The notes beneath the pieces are model-generated. The model had not been told where the DNA came from and searched no databases. It saw only the letters and a list, made by a program, of their open reading frames with translations. This document shows positions 1 through 12,235 of a DNA stretch of 64,000 nt, in pieces; within the stretch, counting starts at the first letter, position 1, and each line of letters begins with the position of its first letter. The translations under genes and the position numbers were made by a program. Location: NCBI GenBank assembly GCA_028023455.1, contig JAQFVV010006199.1:2296001-2360000 (forward strand), written 5' to 3'. This DNA comes from Epiperipatus broadwayi. Lineage: Eukaryota > Onychophora > Udeonychophora > Euonychophora > Peripatidae.

Positions 1-935
1 AATGTTAAGATTACTTAGAAAAAGTACAAAGAGAAGTAAGAAGAAATGCATTAAATGCAATGTATAGACGGCAAAAAAGGCAATTCAAAGAGAAATGGGA
101 TGGTCAAGTTTTTATATCAGAGATACAAAAAGCAAAATGAAAATGTTCAGTAGATTGCAATTTATGGATAGTAAGAGAATAATAGTACTATTTAATTGGG
201 TTACGAATAAAGGACAGGCAACAAGATGGGTAAGGGGGGTAGAATGATATGCAGATTTCTATAGACTTTATGTGAGTATACTTGTACAAAAGATGGGATA
301 ATTATGTTGGAAAGATTGTCAAGGGTTATAGTAGCAAAAATGGGATAGAAGAATAGATGCATTAATAAAAAACAGGGATTTGGAAAGATGGAAAATTAAT
401 ATGGAGAGTAAAAAAAAGAGTTTAAATATATATAGAAGTAAACAGATTATTGGATGTTACGATAATAGCAAGGAAAGTAGTTTACTGTTTAAAGCTCGAA
501 CAGGATTGTTAACAACAAGGGAATATGCATATAAATGGAGAAATGTGAGTGATTTAGTCTGCAAATTATGTACGGAAAAAATGGAAAATATTAGGCATCT
601 ACTAACTGAATGTAAATGCTTACAAGCAGAAAGAGTACAAATAATAAAGTTGTGGAAAAACAGATATAAAGTAAATGATTATACAGAAAGTGGGTTCTTG
701 GTCTTTATGTTGGGTCTGAAATAAGATAAAAGGGATCTTGATATAAAGGCCATGGAATGGATGAAGATGTTGATGTGGAAATGGAATAGAGCAGGATGGG
801 GAAGAATATGGGAAAAACTTAGAGTGGGGAATGCAACGAGAAAATAAGGTGGCTAACAGGTTTTTCTGGGCATAATGGCTGAGAAATTCTTGATTTCGAT
901 AAAGGAGTAGCTACATCACATTACATATTGAATGA
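1..935 (+). mobile_element. Decayed 3' end of a non-LTR (LINE) retrotransposon
   Basis: The segment is purine-rich, with a surviving C-terminal ORF piece (380-724) followed by a 3' tail. The tail (about 850-930: GGTGGCTAACAGG, then TTCTTGATTTCGATAAAGG, then GTAGCTACATCACATTACAT) matches the tail of a second LINE fossil at 27500-27600, which supports one family. The 5' part runs off the window edge. No poly(A) or target duplication is clear. Confidence 0.7.
380..724 (+). pseudogene. LINE ORF2 C-terminal fragment with CCHC-type knuckle
   Basis: An open stretch of 114 codons. Residues about 58-77 read VCKLCTEKMENIRHLLTECK, that is C-x2-C, a histidine nine residues on, then C, the layout of the C-terminal zinc knuckle of several non-LTR retrotransposon ORF2 proteins. 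Such knuckles are thought to bind nucleic acid. The upstream reverse transcriptase domain is not legible here. The same motif, broken by a stop (CSLCQDERE then H), recurs at about 27227-27260. I call it a fossil rather than a host gene because of this second copy and the shared tail. Confidence 0.65.
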
Positions 936-1173
936 TAAATATGATGCCTAAATTTGAAAGAAGCCATTTTGCTGAACATATAGCATATGCCTTAAAAAGA
1001 TTCAAACTATGACTTCCAAATAGAAAGAGCATTTTCTTCAAGATTTAGTTACTAATTTAATTACGTAATTCAAAGTCTTTAATCTCTAGATATCACTGTA
1101 ATTATCTTATCAAACACAAGACAATTAATCTTATACAGCATTAGATAGTACTTTTATTTTTCAATAATATACA

Positions 1174-1286
1174 GCATTGTTAGCGGAGAGGTTAGCGCAG
1201 CGACCTTGCAAGCAAGCAGTTGATTGCAGACGGTTGTTGCGGGTTCGCCTCCCGGACAATGCTATGACATATAGAAAAAAAAAAAA
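1174..1286 (+). mobile_element. tRNA-derived SINE
   Basis: tRNA-like head with A-box-like GGTTAGCGCAGCGACC and B-box GGGTTCGCCTCCCGG, then a short ATGACATATAG linker and an A-tail. The anticodon-loop position reads CTTGCAAGC (TGC). Between the anticodon arm and the B box there is an extra ~20-bp stretch (GTTGATTGCAGACGGTTGTT) shared with the copy at 39335. Target duplications are not clear. Confidence 0.8.
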
Positions 1287-2889
1287 GATAAAATATAATT
1301 AGAATTAATTAAACTTAACATTCTTTCGTGCATCTTTTATAATCAAATAATTTAAATTAATAACACTCAATGCAACCAAATCAAGACTCAAAACTACAAG
1401 TATTTTTTGCTTAATTAATATTACAAATATTGTTAGAAATAAAATTTATAACAAAATAATTTGAAAAAATATATAAAAAGCTTATTTTTATACCTTATTT
1501 AATAATGCAACCTAAACAATTCTCACAAAAATAAAAATGGCTAAATCAACAAAATAAAATTTGTGGCAAAATAAAATTAGTTTTAGCCTTATTATTATTA
1601 ATATCATTAGAAACTATATTAAAACAACACATTAATAATATAATCTAAACAATTCTCACCATAAGATTTAAAAGTAAATGGCTAGATTAATGAAGACAAA
1701 TGTTGCAATGTAATAAAACAATATTTCAGTAACATAATCTAACTAATTTTCAATGTAACTAAAGTATAAAACAATATTTCTATAATATAATCTAAATAAT
1801 TTTCAATGTAACAAAAGTAAATCATTAGATAAATGAATACAAATGTTACAATAATCATTATTGGCTGACACAGTATATGGGTGCGCAAAATGTTTTTTAT
1901 TGTTGCTTGTTCAATTACCATCTTGCTAACATTTTGTAAACAATTTCATTCTCTTAAAAATCCACAAAAAATTTTTTTAAATTATTCTTTGAACATATGG
2001 CATAATAATTTTAGCCATGAGCCATAAAATGGAATTAGAAAACTAAGATGAACATAAAGAAAAAGACGTTTCCACATGGACTGAGATTTTCAACAAAAAT
2101 GCTAATAAATATATTTTTTTGTTAAAAACAAATTAAACCATATTAATTATGAGACTGAAAATGGCAAAGTAATACAAAAAAAAAGATGGCATTGTTAAAG
2201 AAAAACACGTTTCTACACACATACTAGCAAGGTTTATTTTCTTTCAGTTTGACATCGTTGCAGCATTACACATTTATTGTGAGTGTGAAAAGGCCTCCTA
2301 TTTCCCCTATGTTGCAGCTTTAATACTAAAGTATCGAAATATGGAGTGATTTTTTAAAAATTGAGAAAATAAAAATTGCAGAGTATAATAAAAAGAATTT
2401 CTACATTAGTATAAATTCTAAAAGATATACATATATAGGTAACGATACTTTCAAATCATCTTTTAGATGCTAGCGTTTTTCTTAACAGTTTTGAATTGTA
2501 AGATATTCTTATGACTTTTTCTTTTTTTTATTTAAAGACATTTAATATTATTTTTGTGGTAATATGAGATTTAACAGGATTTTATTTTTTCAGAGGAGTG
2601 TGCTGGAATCACTGCAGATTATAGTCATTCTTTATTTTTAAATCATTAATGATTCAATCTCTGAAAATAATTCAAAAGCAATTAATTTCTTACAACACAA
2701 AAAAAAGATAACCTAGATAAGTGAATTGTGCAACATAACAAATCCAAAGTGAGAGTCTGATGTCTTTTCTTAAAAGATTCTAACATCATTAGCTAATCAA
2801 TTCTAGGAAAAAAGATGTTATCATTATATAGCTAATCAATTCTAGGAAAAAAGATCTTATTAACTATATGATTCAACCTACCAAACTCA
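1287..2889. other. No gene recognised; AT-rich sequence
   Basis: Very AT-rich with short ORFs only. At 1700-1860 a phrase like TATAATCTAAATAATTTTCA recurs irregularly. At 2780-2850 GCTAATCAATTCTAGGAAAA is tandemly repeated twice. I see no coding signal. Confidence 0.5.
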
Positions 2890-3240
2890 CTATACTTCAG
2901 GGGTCCCCAACCCTATGCCCGCGGGCACCACGGCGCCTGCAGACATTTAATTTTTAAAATTTCTTATAAATTATTGTATTATATTGTAATAAAATTGTAG
3001 GGCATACTAGACTTTTACAGCGTAAAAATATAAATGTTAATTATATGTTAAAATTTTATTTTTGAAATAAATATTTTTTTGTACATTATGTGTATTATTA
3101 ACAATATCCAACTATAAATTTACATTGAAAAAATAAATGGTGCCCATCCCCTGGTTAAAAAAATAAATGGGGCCCGCCAACTGGCCGGTATTATAGAATG
3201 TGCTCTTAAGTGCAAAAAGGTTGGGACCCCTGCTATACTT
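2890..3240. mobile_element. hAT-type MITE with 8-bp target duplication
   Basis: A 335-bp element (2898-3232) bounded by inverted ends CAGGGGTCCCCAACC and GGTTGGGACCCCTG. The 8-bp duplication CTATACTT flanks it exactly (2890-2897 and 3233-3240). CAG...CTG ends plus 8-bp duplications are diagnostic of hAT transposons. There is no transposase ORF, so it depends on another element. It is the same family as 13239-13606. Confidence 0.93.
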
Positions 3241-3803
3241 CATGCATATATCAGTATGATAAACTAATTAGAACATTAGCAATCTGTGTTTAAAGAGAAT
3301 GATCATTATGTTCATGAACTACCCTGTATATAATATAATCAAAGACATCCAGGATAGAAGATCTGTTCAAATTCCCAAAAGCTGGGCAGTCTTCCAAGTT
3401 TCTCAAAAATGTGCTTTTTTGCTATGAGAACACTGGCAAAATATGAATAATTCTATCTTTATTATTATCTTTTATTTTTTGTTCATCTAAAGATTTAAAA
3501 TTATTTTCTGCTAAAGTTTAATCTACTTTAGTGCAATTAAATATAAAAAAAAACAATATTTCACAACTTCTATCAATTATAACTTTAAAAATGATATCAG
3601 ATACGTGTGCAATGATTTTGAGTCCCATCACATATTTTATCGAGTCTATTGATTGTATTTATTTTAACACACATGTTCAAAATAATCCATGGAATAGATA
3701 GATATACCAAGTGCATTAATTGTGATCTTCCTTATTACATGAATTAGTAATAATGGTACATGTATACATAAAGTTTCACGATTTAGAAAATTCATTTTAA
3801 AAC

Positions 3804-3899
3804 AACATTGATGGCCTAGCGGTTAGCATAGCTGCCTTCCAAGCAGCTGGCCTGGGTTTGCTTCCCGGTCAACGCTTTGATATATATATAAAAAAAAAC
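3804..3899 (+). mobile_element. tRNA-Gly(TCC)-like SINE
   Basis: The head reads like a tRNA-Gly(UCC): GGTTAGCATAGCTG (A box), CCTTCCAAGCAG (anticodon arm, TCC), then GGTTTGCTTCCCGG (B box) and CAACGC pairing back to the start. A TTTGATATATATA linker and an A-run follow. An AT-rich tail and lack of an intact acceptor stem argue for a SINE rather than a working tRNA gene. Confidence 0.8.
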
Positions 3900-4500
3900 A
3901 CTTAAAAATTTTTTTTTTAAAGTTAAATTTAAATTTTTAAAAAAAAACATAATCCGTCAAGTGATAATTTAATACATCACTTACTCTATATAAAATTATT
4001 GAAATGCATTTCAAATTTCACCTAATTATTATATTTCATTCACATAACTTTTTATTTATTCTTAAAATAATACAAATAAAAAAATCAAACAATTATTCAT
4101 AAATGACTGCTTCATTTTTTTATGATAAATGTTTACAAACAATGGCTTACCTATAATGATTACCATCCAAATAAATATCTAAATGCAATAAAATTTTTAC
4201 CAATATTACCCCTCTATTCCTGGCCTGGATTTGAAACCTTAAAACTGTTCAAAAAAAGTTCAGTTCATTAATTTGGATAATTGCACATTATCACCGAAAT
4301 AGACATTTGTGAAATCTGTTTTAGCAACACCTTCCTTAAAAGTCATCAAACATGAATGTTTGCCAAATATCATTGTATACCTGGTAAGGTAATGTGATAA
4401 TTATTACCACAAATAAATAATATTATAGTAAATTATAATATAACTAACATGATAATCATTTAATATTTGGTTGTGTAGATTTAATAAATATACATATTTA
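3900..4500. other. No gene recognised
   Basis: AT-rich spacer with homopolymer runs and no coding or repeat structure that I can support. Confidence 0.4.
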
Positions 4501-4588
4501 TGTTGTACCGTCTACAAGTAGATGGTCTAAATATACGGGCATTTGAGAATACTTAAAAGCTAAAAAAAAAATGTCTTTTTTTTATCTT

Positions 4589-4857
4589 CTGGTTATGGGT
4601 TTTTAGAGTTGGAGGTTTCCGTGAGAGTGACCTGTAGCAGTGAGATGCGTCTGCACATGAACAATACTCGCTGAACGAAGTAGTCATGCAAGAATGGAAA
4701 CGAAGCCCTGTGAACACTTTCATAAGGAAGAGATTATCACAACCGAGCTTCTAGCTCCAGCCATGGAACGGACCAGGAGCGTGGAGATGCCGGCACAAGA
4801 AACCAGTTAAATTTCAATGTGCTCGGGATCCTATGAATCTACACAAACTTACCGGTA
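4589..4857 (+). other. GC-richer leader-like segment with a consensus splice donor
   Basis: A stretch of about 270 bp clearly less AT-rich than its surroundings. It ends at CTTACCG followed by GTAAGC, a near-perfect 5' splice site (GT at 4855-4856). The ACCGGTAA junction resembles one in the giant LTR at 50390-50400 (TACCGGTAAATC). It contains a 38-codon ORF listed separately. It could be a non-coding first exon of a host gene or the leader of a retroelement; I cannot decide. Confidence 0.35.
4694..4810 (+). CDS. Candidate small ORF (38 aa), unknown
   Basis: ATG to TAA, 38 codons, inside the GC-richer leader segment: it begins METKPCEHFHKEEI and ends MPAQETS. No signal peptide, membrane segment or known domain is visible. 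A shorter ORF (MRLHMNNTR) sits upstream, as often in leaders. Random occurrence is quite possible at this length, so it is listed only because the whole segment stands out in composition and ends in a strong splice donor. Confidence 0.15.
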   Translation: METKPCEHFHKEEIITTELLAPAMERTRSVEMPAQETS

Positions 4858-5400
4858 AGCTATTCTATTCATACCCTGATTGTAACTAATGAACTACTTG
4901 TAATTTATAAACTTATAACATAATCCTGATGGAGACATTCCCTGATTTATGAGAGACCTTTTGATCCATGGATTGTTTAAAGAGAGAACTGAAATAAATG
5001 GACTATGTTAATTATGTAAGTGATTACCTGGATTAGCGTGCATGTTCTTTCTAATTAATAATAATTTATCATTAAATATTTTAAGTATAATAAAATATTT
5101 GCCTTTAAGATCACTTTCATCTGTATGTTATTAATTTTAGTTATTTATTTTAGTAGTAAGACTTGAATGTATCAATTACCTTTGTCCATATGGTGATTAT
5201 TTAAGCCCTAAGTAAATTTCATTAACAAACTTTAAAATGACAAAGAATCAAAATATCTATTTTTTTTTTTAGTAATTTTATTTTTAATGTACGATATGTG
5301 ATGCAATGTGGTGGGTCAGCGAATTCTTGTAGAATTCTGGCACCCTTGTTAAAATAAATAAAAAAGCTGATTCCATCAGCAGCGTAAGTCATAATAATTA

Positions 5401-5512
5401 GTAGGCCAGTTAATCAAGAAATATAACTAGGTTTTTGGAAATGGGAACAAGATATTTTCCTTCTCCATAGCTTGATTAACTTTCACTTTACAGTGTGTAA
5501 AAGAAGGCCTAC
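5401..5512. repeat. Short inverted-repeat (hairpin) element
   Basis: GTAGGCC (5401-5407) and GGCCTAC (5506-5512) bound the unit. AGTTAATCAAG (5408-5418) pairs with CTTGATTAACT (5471-5481). The arms are unequally spaced, so this is a degraded foldback or MITE-like unit of about 112 bp. No target duplication was confirmed. Confidence 0.5.
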
Positions 5513-5701
5513 CAACACGTGAAAAACATTACTATATATATATAAAAGGCCATTCTAATGAGATGGTATCCAAAAAATGGTAAGACAAGTTTCTTTTAAG
5601 CTATCTGAGAAAAAATTTAGAAATTAAAAAAAAAAAATTTATATCACATATGATAATAATTAAATTTCTATCGACATTATCAAACTGCAATTTTCTGATT
5701 G

Positions 5702-6103
5702 AAAAATTTTAAGAGAAAAGACTAGCATAAGCAATAAATAAATTTACCAAATTTCTGAGCATAAAATACTGAACTTATATAAAGTCAAAAAAATTTAAGT
5801 GACAGTAATAAATTAATAAAGTAGACAAAATCTATTAACTAAAGAATAGAAAACAACATATATTTGCCATCACAAAAGAGATAAAATGAAAAAAGTAGAT
5901 TTCTTTAAAATATAAAAATATTGACAAAGAAATATAATGATTAAAAAAAAACATATGGAATTTATTTTTCTAAAAAAAAAAAAAATATTCAGTTTAGGAA
6001 AGATATAATACTCTTGTGAAAGACATATCAAATAATTTTTTAAAAAAAAACCCCATCTGAAATATTCCTGGATGATTTTGGCAGACTACTTCCGAAGAAA
6101 TAA
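5702..6103 (+). repeat. Dispersed direct repeat, copy 1
   Basis: About 400 bp starting AAAAATTTTAAGAGAAAAGA and including ATTTGCCATCACAAAAG and GGCAGACTAC. It aligns with 9191-9516 in the same orientation with many small indels. Copy 2 lies just behind a candidate LTR end and primer-binding site, so both may be internal leader sequence of one retroelement family. Confidence 0.8.
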
Positions 6104-6585
6104 AAAAGTTAGTAAAGAAAACTATTTAAAAGCTATGTATTAAGAGTATGTATATAACGCACATACTCAGATGTTTGAAAATACTGTCATTTTTATTTTT
6201 TATTAGATTTCTATTCTAAAAGTTTTCTACCATCGCTTGTTTTTTTTTTATATATATATAATTTAAGAATGTAATTAAAGGCAAGAAAACTTTTAATCTT
6301 TAAAAAAATATTCTAAATTTTAAAAAAAAAAAAAGTTAACCCTTTCTGAATAAAACATTTTAGTTTTGGAAGGTTTTGTTTTTTTTTAATTGCATTCTTG
6401 TTGTTGTGATTGTAATCAATTTTTAATTTATTTTAACTAAGCTAAAACTCGTTACATTTTTTTAAAATTCTAAATAAGATTAACCTGATTGGAATTTTTT
6501 TATATTAAAATTGAGACTAAGATCAAGATTTGTGCTGGTCAAACACTAATTAATGATTAAAGATGACGTGGGAGATAAAGAATCT

Positions 6586-6594
6586 TATAAATAG
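6586..6594 (+). promoter_or_regulatory. Candidate TATA box
   Basis: TATAAATAG follows GATGACGTGGG, which contains a CRE-like TGACGT core, about 20 bp upstream. It is followed by a comparatively GC-rich transcribed-looking stretch. This is consistent with a retroelement core promoter. Confidence 0.45.
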
Positions 6595-7467
6595 CCCTGG
6601 GATTGCAGACTGATTATTCTGCAGCTATTGTGGTTTATGCTGTTTGTCTAGTGATTCTTTAGCTATTAAAAATATTATTTTGCTGTTTAGAAGTTTCCAC
6701 AGAAATTATCTTTCGGACTTATAATTAATTGCTATGAAGAATATTATCTTCACCATGCCATGCTAAAACAACTCAAGACAAATTCCAAATCATCCCTGCA
6801 AAACCATGCCATAAGAGCTCAAATCGGAACTGATCCCTAATATTGCCTTCTGAACAAAATGGAAACCTAGTCTTCGCCGGAGTTCTCCAGCAGAATGAAC
6901 TTTATGTACCGTGCTGAAAGATCTCTGCAGTTTTAAATTTATACCTAGAGGCAATAAGTTTCCAAATTCTAATGAGGGTTTAAATCTGTCTAGTCTCAGC
7001 TTAATCTTAAAAGTAACCTATTTTTAATATCATTTGTGTGTTCAATTTAATTTTTTTTGAGCACTTATTCTGTGTTATTATTGTATTTATAGTGCGTAAT
7101 GGAATTTTAGTTTTAAGATTCCAAGTTCGTTTTCAAATTTATTTATCTGAGAGTGCATTGCAAGATTATATTGTATATGATGAATATGTCTCCTTTTATA
7201 ATACTAACTCTTGCTAAATGCTTTGGCAGAGCTTCATAATTTTCTTCAACTTGCCTATCTTTCTTGTATTATCCTAAAATTAATTTTAATTAAGTTTGCA
7301 TTTCCTGCAGACCGCAAATCTTTTTGCTCGCGGTTTATCATGCTTAGTGTTTTGGTTTTCTGAAATTGGAGATTTCTTGTCTTGTATGTAAAATTAACCG
7401 TGAATAGCCTTAAAAGTGGTATATCACGAGCTGTTTCTGCGAACAAATAACGTCTCTAGTTTCAATG

Positions 7468-8729
7468 CACTAGAGCAGTGGTCTTCAACCTTTTCACACC
7501 TGCTGCCCGGCAAAAATAAGGATAAGATTTCGCGGACCGGCAGAAGTTTACAGATAAATTTTCGTAAAGATGTAACCTGCTTAGCCTTAGATAAGCATAA
7601 TTGTTATAACTGACCAAAACAGCACACTAGTTATTGTGTATTGTAATGGTGTTGCTTACCTTCACATGCTGAACACAGAAAACAGTACAGTAACAATCGT
7701 TCTCATTAATGTGCTTGCATTTCTATATTTATTATTTCATTGTTAAAACATTCAAGAATAAAATGTTATTCACCTGAATGTTGGGAAATATCATAGCTAG
7801 TGTAATTACATGGCAATGCTTATGATAAATGTAATATCTGTATTTAATGTTAAATATACAAGACTGTTATATATTTATGGAGGTTGTCTTTTGATAGTAG
7901 TAAGGGCAAAATAGAAATCGCGTAATTAATCACCGTATAGTCAAAAAAAAATTAGCCGTATTTTAAATCTGAAAAAAATAAAACGAAACGTGTAAAAGTT
8001 TGAAGTTTTGATAATATTGTAATTTTTTTTGTGTGCTGGTATGTTGAAAGGATCAAAAAATGTAATTAATAGGAAAAGGTTTTTTTAAAAAATGATAAAA
8101 TAGATATCGCGTAATAGAAATAAAGCCAAAAAAAAAAAATCGCAAAGTTATTTTTTATTTGTTTTTCTTTTTAAAAAAAGGCTAACAGAAATTGGTTTTA
8201 AAAATAAAAGTTTTAATATATTAGCAGTATACAAATAAAACCAAAAAATATCGCCTTATAAGCCAAAAAAAAGTGGGCGTATTTTTAAACAAAAAAAAAA
8301 AAACGAAACTTGAAAAAGTCAAAAGTATTGATCTTGTTTTAACACATAAACAATGCCGACAAGCGACTGTGATTGGCTATCAAAAGACAACTGGAGTTTG
8401 TATAATAAAAAACCTTTTTTTTTAATTTTGAATTTTTTTAGAAAAATAATAAATTTAATTCTATCTCTCCATAAACATCTGTGATAAATAGAAAAACAAT
8501 TTAATTTATGTATGATTGATTAGATTTCGTTTTTGTTCTGTTTCTTATTTTTTAACAGGGTAAAAATGCGATGAAAAAATAAATAAAAACTGTTTATATT
8601 AATTAAAAGTTTAAAATCTTATTAATTTGTTATTACTAACTTACTTGCCAGTCTAGCGCGGCCTGGCAGAAAATTTCTGTGGCCCAGTGCCGGGCTGCGG
8701 CCCGATGGTTGAAGACCACTGTACTAGAG
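7468..8729. mobile_element. Non-autonomous hAT element, 1246 bp
   Basis: Inverted ends CAGTGGTCTTCAACC (7476) and GGTTGAAGACCACTG (to 8721). The flanking 8 bp are CACTAGAG (7468-7475) and TACTAGAG (8722-8729), 7 of 8 identical. The interior is AT-rich with no usable transposase ORF; short GC-rich patches (CTGCCCGGC, GCCGGGCTGCGGCCCG) adjoin both ends. It sits inside the LTR-like region. Confidence 0.9.
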
Positions 8730-9190
8730 AATGCTAGTCTCTCGCTGTTTTGTTAAATTCCTACAAGACTCTATTTCTATCCTTTTTGTATCTCTGAATT
8801 AAGAAACTAGAATTGTTTTTTTATAAATCGCCAGCAGGAACATATCATCAATTCCCTTTTTAAATTGTAGATGAGAGAATGAACTTTGTTGCCAGTGTTT
8901 AATGGTTTAATATTTGCTGTCATGTACACTCTCGGATGAATATGCTAATAAATCTAGATCAATTTTGTTTTTGCTTAAATTTTAAAAAAATTCAAATTAT
9001 TTAATCTCAATTTTGCTGATATTTTATTTTCTCAATTGTCTGAACAATAGTTAACATCTCTTGCTATTTCCCTGGGTCTAATCAGTGCAAATCATCGTCA
9101 TCATTTACTTTTGATCACGGTAAATAAATTTTCCGGTACATGGTGATCTGGTGGCACTCTCGGTGATCAAAAAGAATTAGTAACCGATTC

Positions 9191-9516
9191 AAAAATTTTA
9201 AGAGAAAAGACTAGCATAAGCAGTAAATAAGTTTATCAAATTTCTGAGCATAAAATACTGAACTATAAAGTCAAAAAAAATTTAGTGATAGTAATAAATT
9301 AATAGACAAAATCTATTAACTAAAGAATAGAAAACAACATATATTTGCCATCACAAAAGTGACAAAACGAAAAAAGTAGACATATTGACAAAGAAATACA
9401 ATGATTAAAAAAAACATATGGAATTTACTTTTCTAAAAAAAAATAAAAATACTCAGTTTAGGAAAGATATAATATTCCTAGATGATATTGGCAGACTACA
9501 TATCTTACGAAGAAAT
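9191..9516 (+). repeat. Dispersed direct repeat, copy 2
   Basis: Second copy of the 5702-6103 repeat, shortened by several deletions. It begins 50 bp after the candidate primer-binding site at 9141. Confidence 0.8.
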
Positions 9517-10897
9517 TAACATAAGCAATTTCAATAAACATATGTAAGAATGATTTTTCTATTCTTGGAGCACAAATAGGCTTAGAAAGGGGTCGTTTGT
9601 AATTTGCTATTTCACATATTTATGAGTTAAACTCCTCTCAATATTCTTTTAAATTCAAGCCAAATTATAATCCTTGAAAATTTTTAAATAAGCATATATA
9701 TTTTTTACAATCCCCCCCCCCCCCCAAATAATATAAGTGATTTTGATCTATTATTGAATTGATATATTCTATAGGAATACATTCCATTGGTGTAAAAAGA
9801 AAATATATGGAAAAAAAATTTTATCTAATGATTTAAAAAATGTGATGTCATTGAGTGTTTTTAAAATAATGTATTATTATTTAAAAGCATTATGCACTTT
9901 TTATTTATAAGGTGACTTTATTAAAATATTTAACATAGAAGTCAATGTTTTTATAATCATGCGAAATATTATTTTGCTGAAATCGTTCCTGTTATATTTA
10001 AAATATTAAGCTGTAAAGAACTTAATATAATTTTTTTATTAAACATTCTGAATTATGAACTGCGAAATCATTAAACTGAATTATCACGTGGACAGATTGG
10101 ATTGTCATGCTTTTTCAAAAAAAAGTAGTAAAATTTTAAGCTCTATAAAATGAATTTCTACGTAGATAGTTTTTATCCCAAAAGGGAACAACTCAAATGG
10201 ATAATTTATTCTTCTATCTGTTCAACCAACATGAATAGGAATATATTTCAAGCAATTAATTGCTGCAAAAATTATTATTTTCTTTAACTTCATACAGGCC
10301 TGTTTTCTGTTTGTATATTTAAAAATGTACTGCCAAAGTGGACATTTTTTCAATCAGTTGCCAAATAAAAACAGAATTTTACTCTAAATAAAACACAGTA
10401 AATAAAAGCAATTTATAAATCTTTATGAAATATATTGAAATGGTCAATCTGAGATTCAGATTGCGCTTCACAGAACTATCCAATCTCTCACTACCAAACC
10501 GAATTCAAATTCTGTCCTTGCACTAATATACGTTCTTATATAATCAAATGTTTTACTTCCTTTTCAAAATAGCCCTGACAGATTTTTAATGATCTTTTAA
10601 ATGAATATATAAATAAAAAAAATATTTCATATAATTTAAAAATCGTATATATGTGTAAGGAACATGTATATATAATAGGTGATGGGGGATTGCGAATAAA
10701 ATAATTATTGAATTCATATACGTTATACTATCGTATATATTTAAAATTACATGTCAAATTTTGTTTAAAATATGTATATTTTATTTTATTTAATGGCTGT
10801 CATAGGATGATGCAATCAGCTTGGAAGCTTTTAGTAGCATTCCAAATATTAATTAAAAAATCCATTAGCATTATCAAAATAGTAAATCCATTATAAA
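9517..10897. other. No gene recognised
   Basis: AT-rich, with an uninterrupted C-run near 9713-9725 and scattered homopolymers. No coding signal. Confidence 0.4.
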
Positions 10898-11093
10898 TCT
10901 TATTAAATCAAATCAATTTCCTTTATGAAAATTTATAGTATTTCTAAGCTAGAAATAGATTTCAACCGATCATTTTAAAAATTTACCAACCCGATCTTAT
11001 TAAATCAAATCAATTTCCTTTATGAAAATTTATAGTATTTCTAAGCTAGAAATAGATTTCAACCAATCATTTTAGAAATTTACCAACCCGATC
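10898..11093 (+). repeat. Two-copy tandem duplication, 97-bp period
   Basis: TCTTATTAAATCAAATCAAT... recurs with exact 97-bp spacing, ending in CCAACCCGATC each time (10986-10996 and 11083-11093). I see only a handful of differences, so the duplication is recent. It has no protein meaning that I can see. Confidence 0.95.
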
Positions 11094-11217
11094 GCATTGT
11101 TTTGTACTACCTTCAGAACAAAAGGTGAATTCCTCAGCATTTTTATAGCCTCAGGTAATGGAGCTTGAAAGCATTCCTTAGATAATCAGGAATCATATAA
11201 ATAGGGCCCAATTTTAA

Positions 11218-11463
11218 TCAAGTAGAGAGAGTACCTAAATTTGTGAGGCGTCTGCCAAACGAATCCACGTCACTGACAATTTCAATATGACAACCGCTGA
11301 GTAGTAGGGAAAGATGTACCTTTTCCTGACCATTCCTAAACCAGCTCCTGCCAGCATGCCCTTCTACCGCTAAACATTCATGAACTATGATGCTATGCTT
11401 TAAAGACTGACCTGGAAATCTGCTACCTGTTTCCAAAATGATAAGAAGGACATTCTTACTCAA
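11218..11463 (-). CDS. Unidentified ORF (81 codons) in a GC-richer patch
   Basis: Open minus-strand frame in a patch clearly richer in G+C than its surroundings. It begins MSKNVLLIILETGS and has a hydrophobic patch near residues 47-53 (VHLSLLL). A possible splice donor (TTTAGGTACTC) lies near its end at about 11236. No family recognised. The other strand also has several long but interrupted coding-like runs, so orientation is uncertain. It could be a decayed mobile element or an exon. Confidence 0.2.
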   Translation of the reverse strand: MSKNVLLIILETGSRFPGQSLKHSIIVHECLAVEGHAGRSWFRNGQEKVHLSLLLSGCHIEIVSDVDSFGRRLTNLGTLST

Positions 11464-12235
11464 AATGAGCCACAGTAAAATATGGACTTCACAACTTGTC
11501 AGAAACCACCAAGAATGAAGGTAAAACTGTTGAAAATGCCGCCCTCATAGACTTTTAATTTGCTCTTCAGTAATTCTTAAATATTTAAACTTCTGTAACC
11601 TGTTTTCTCATTAATTTTATAAATCTTTAAATAATATGCTAAGTGACTCTCTATATCACTTTATAAATACTTTATATTAGCCTCACAATCTCATTTAAAT
11701 TTAATTTGATACGGCAACTGTTTTCTTAATATTTTATGTCCAATATATATATTTTAAAATCCAATATGATATATAAATAAACTCCCACTCTCGCAAGTAT
11801 AATTATTTATTCTAGCTCCTTGCTATTAAAAGGGTGCGCCAATTCATTATTTATTTTGTTTTTACTTTAAAAACTACAGACACTTGCTAGATTTTCAAAT
11901 GTTTTTTTTATTCATTATACATTTTTACGTAAACAGAGAGGGGAATAAATAGTTCCACCTTTGATTAGTTTATGAGCTATCCAAATGTTAATCTATTTAT
12001 AACTATTTACGAGCGCAATATTAATTCTAAAACAGATATTCCTTTATGTTTCTTGATCCTCGCCCATTCAACCATATATGTATACTTTATTAATTAGAGC
12101 ACACCTTAGTTTGTGTTAAGTTTAATAATGCCTTTTTCGATATTATTGTTATAGGTAATAAGCTTAATTATATATATCTTGACTAGTTATTAGTCTATCC
12201 CAAGAGTTGCCAGCAAAGGTTCTTATTCTACATAA

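Larger units (their letters stand above)
6531..9140 (+). mobile_element. LTR-like region (interrupted by an hAT element)
   Basis: It starts TGTGCTGGTC and ends TTCCGGTACA (TG...CA), directly followed by TGGTGATCTGGTGGCACTC, which could be a primer-binding site. It holds a TATA box at 6586-6594 and a GC-richer region downstream of it. Removing the 1246-bp hAT insertion and one target copy leaves about 1.36 kb. Only one LTR-like copy is seen, so the assignment rests on structure, not on a matched pair. Confidence 0.35.

Noticed and set aside
1174-1286. A working tRNA-Ala or similar tRNA gene
   Set aside because: The extra stretch before the B box, lack of a closed acceptor stem, the A-tail and several sister copies fit a SINE.
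3804-3899. A functional tRNA-Gly(UCC) gene
   Set aside because: It is close to a tRNA, but the B box has GGTTTGC for GGTTCGA and an AT linker with A-run follows; another truncated copy has target duplications.
7255-7613. Short ORFs at 7255-7446 and 7416-7613
   Set aside because: The second runs across the hAT left end; neither shows a domain.
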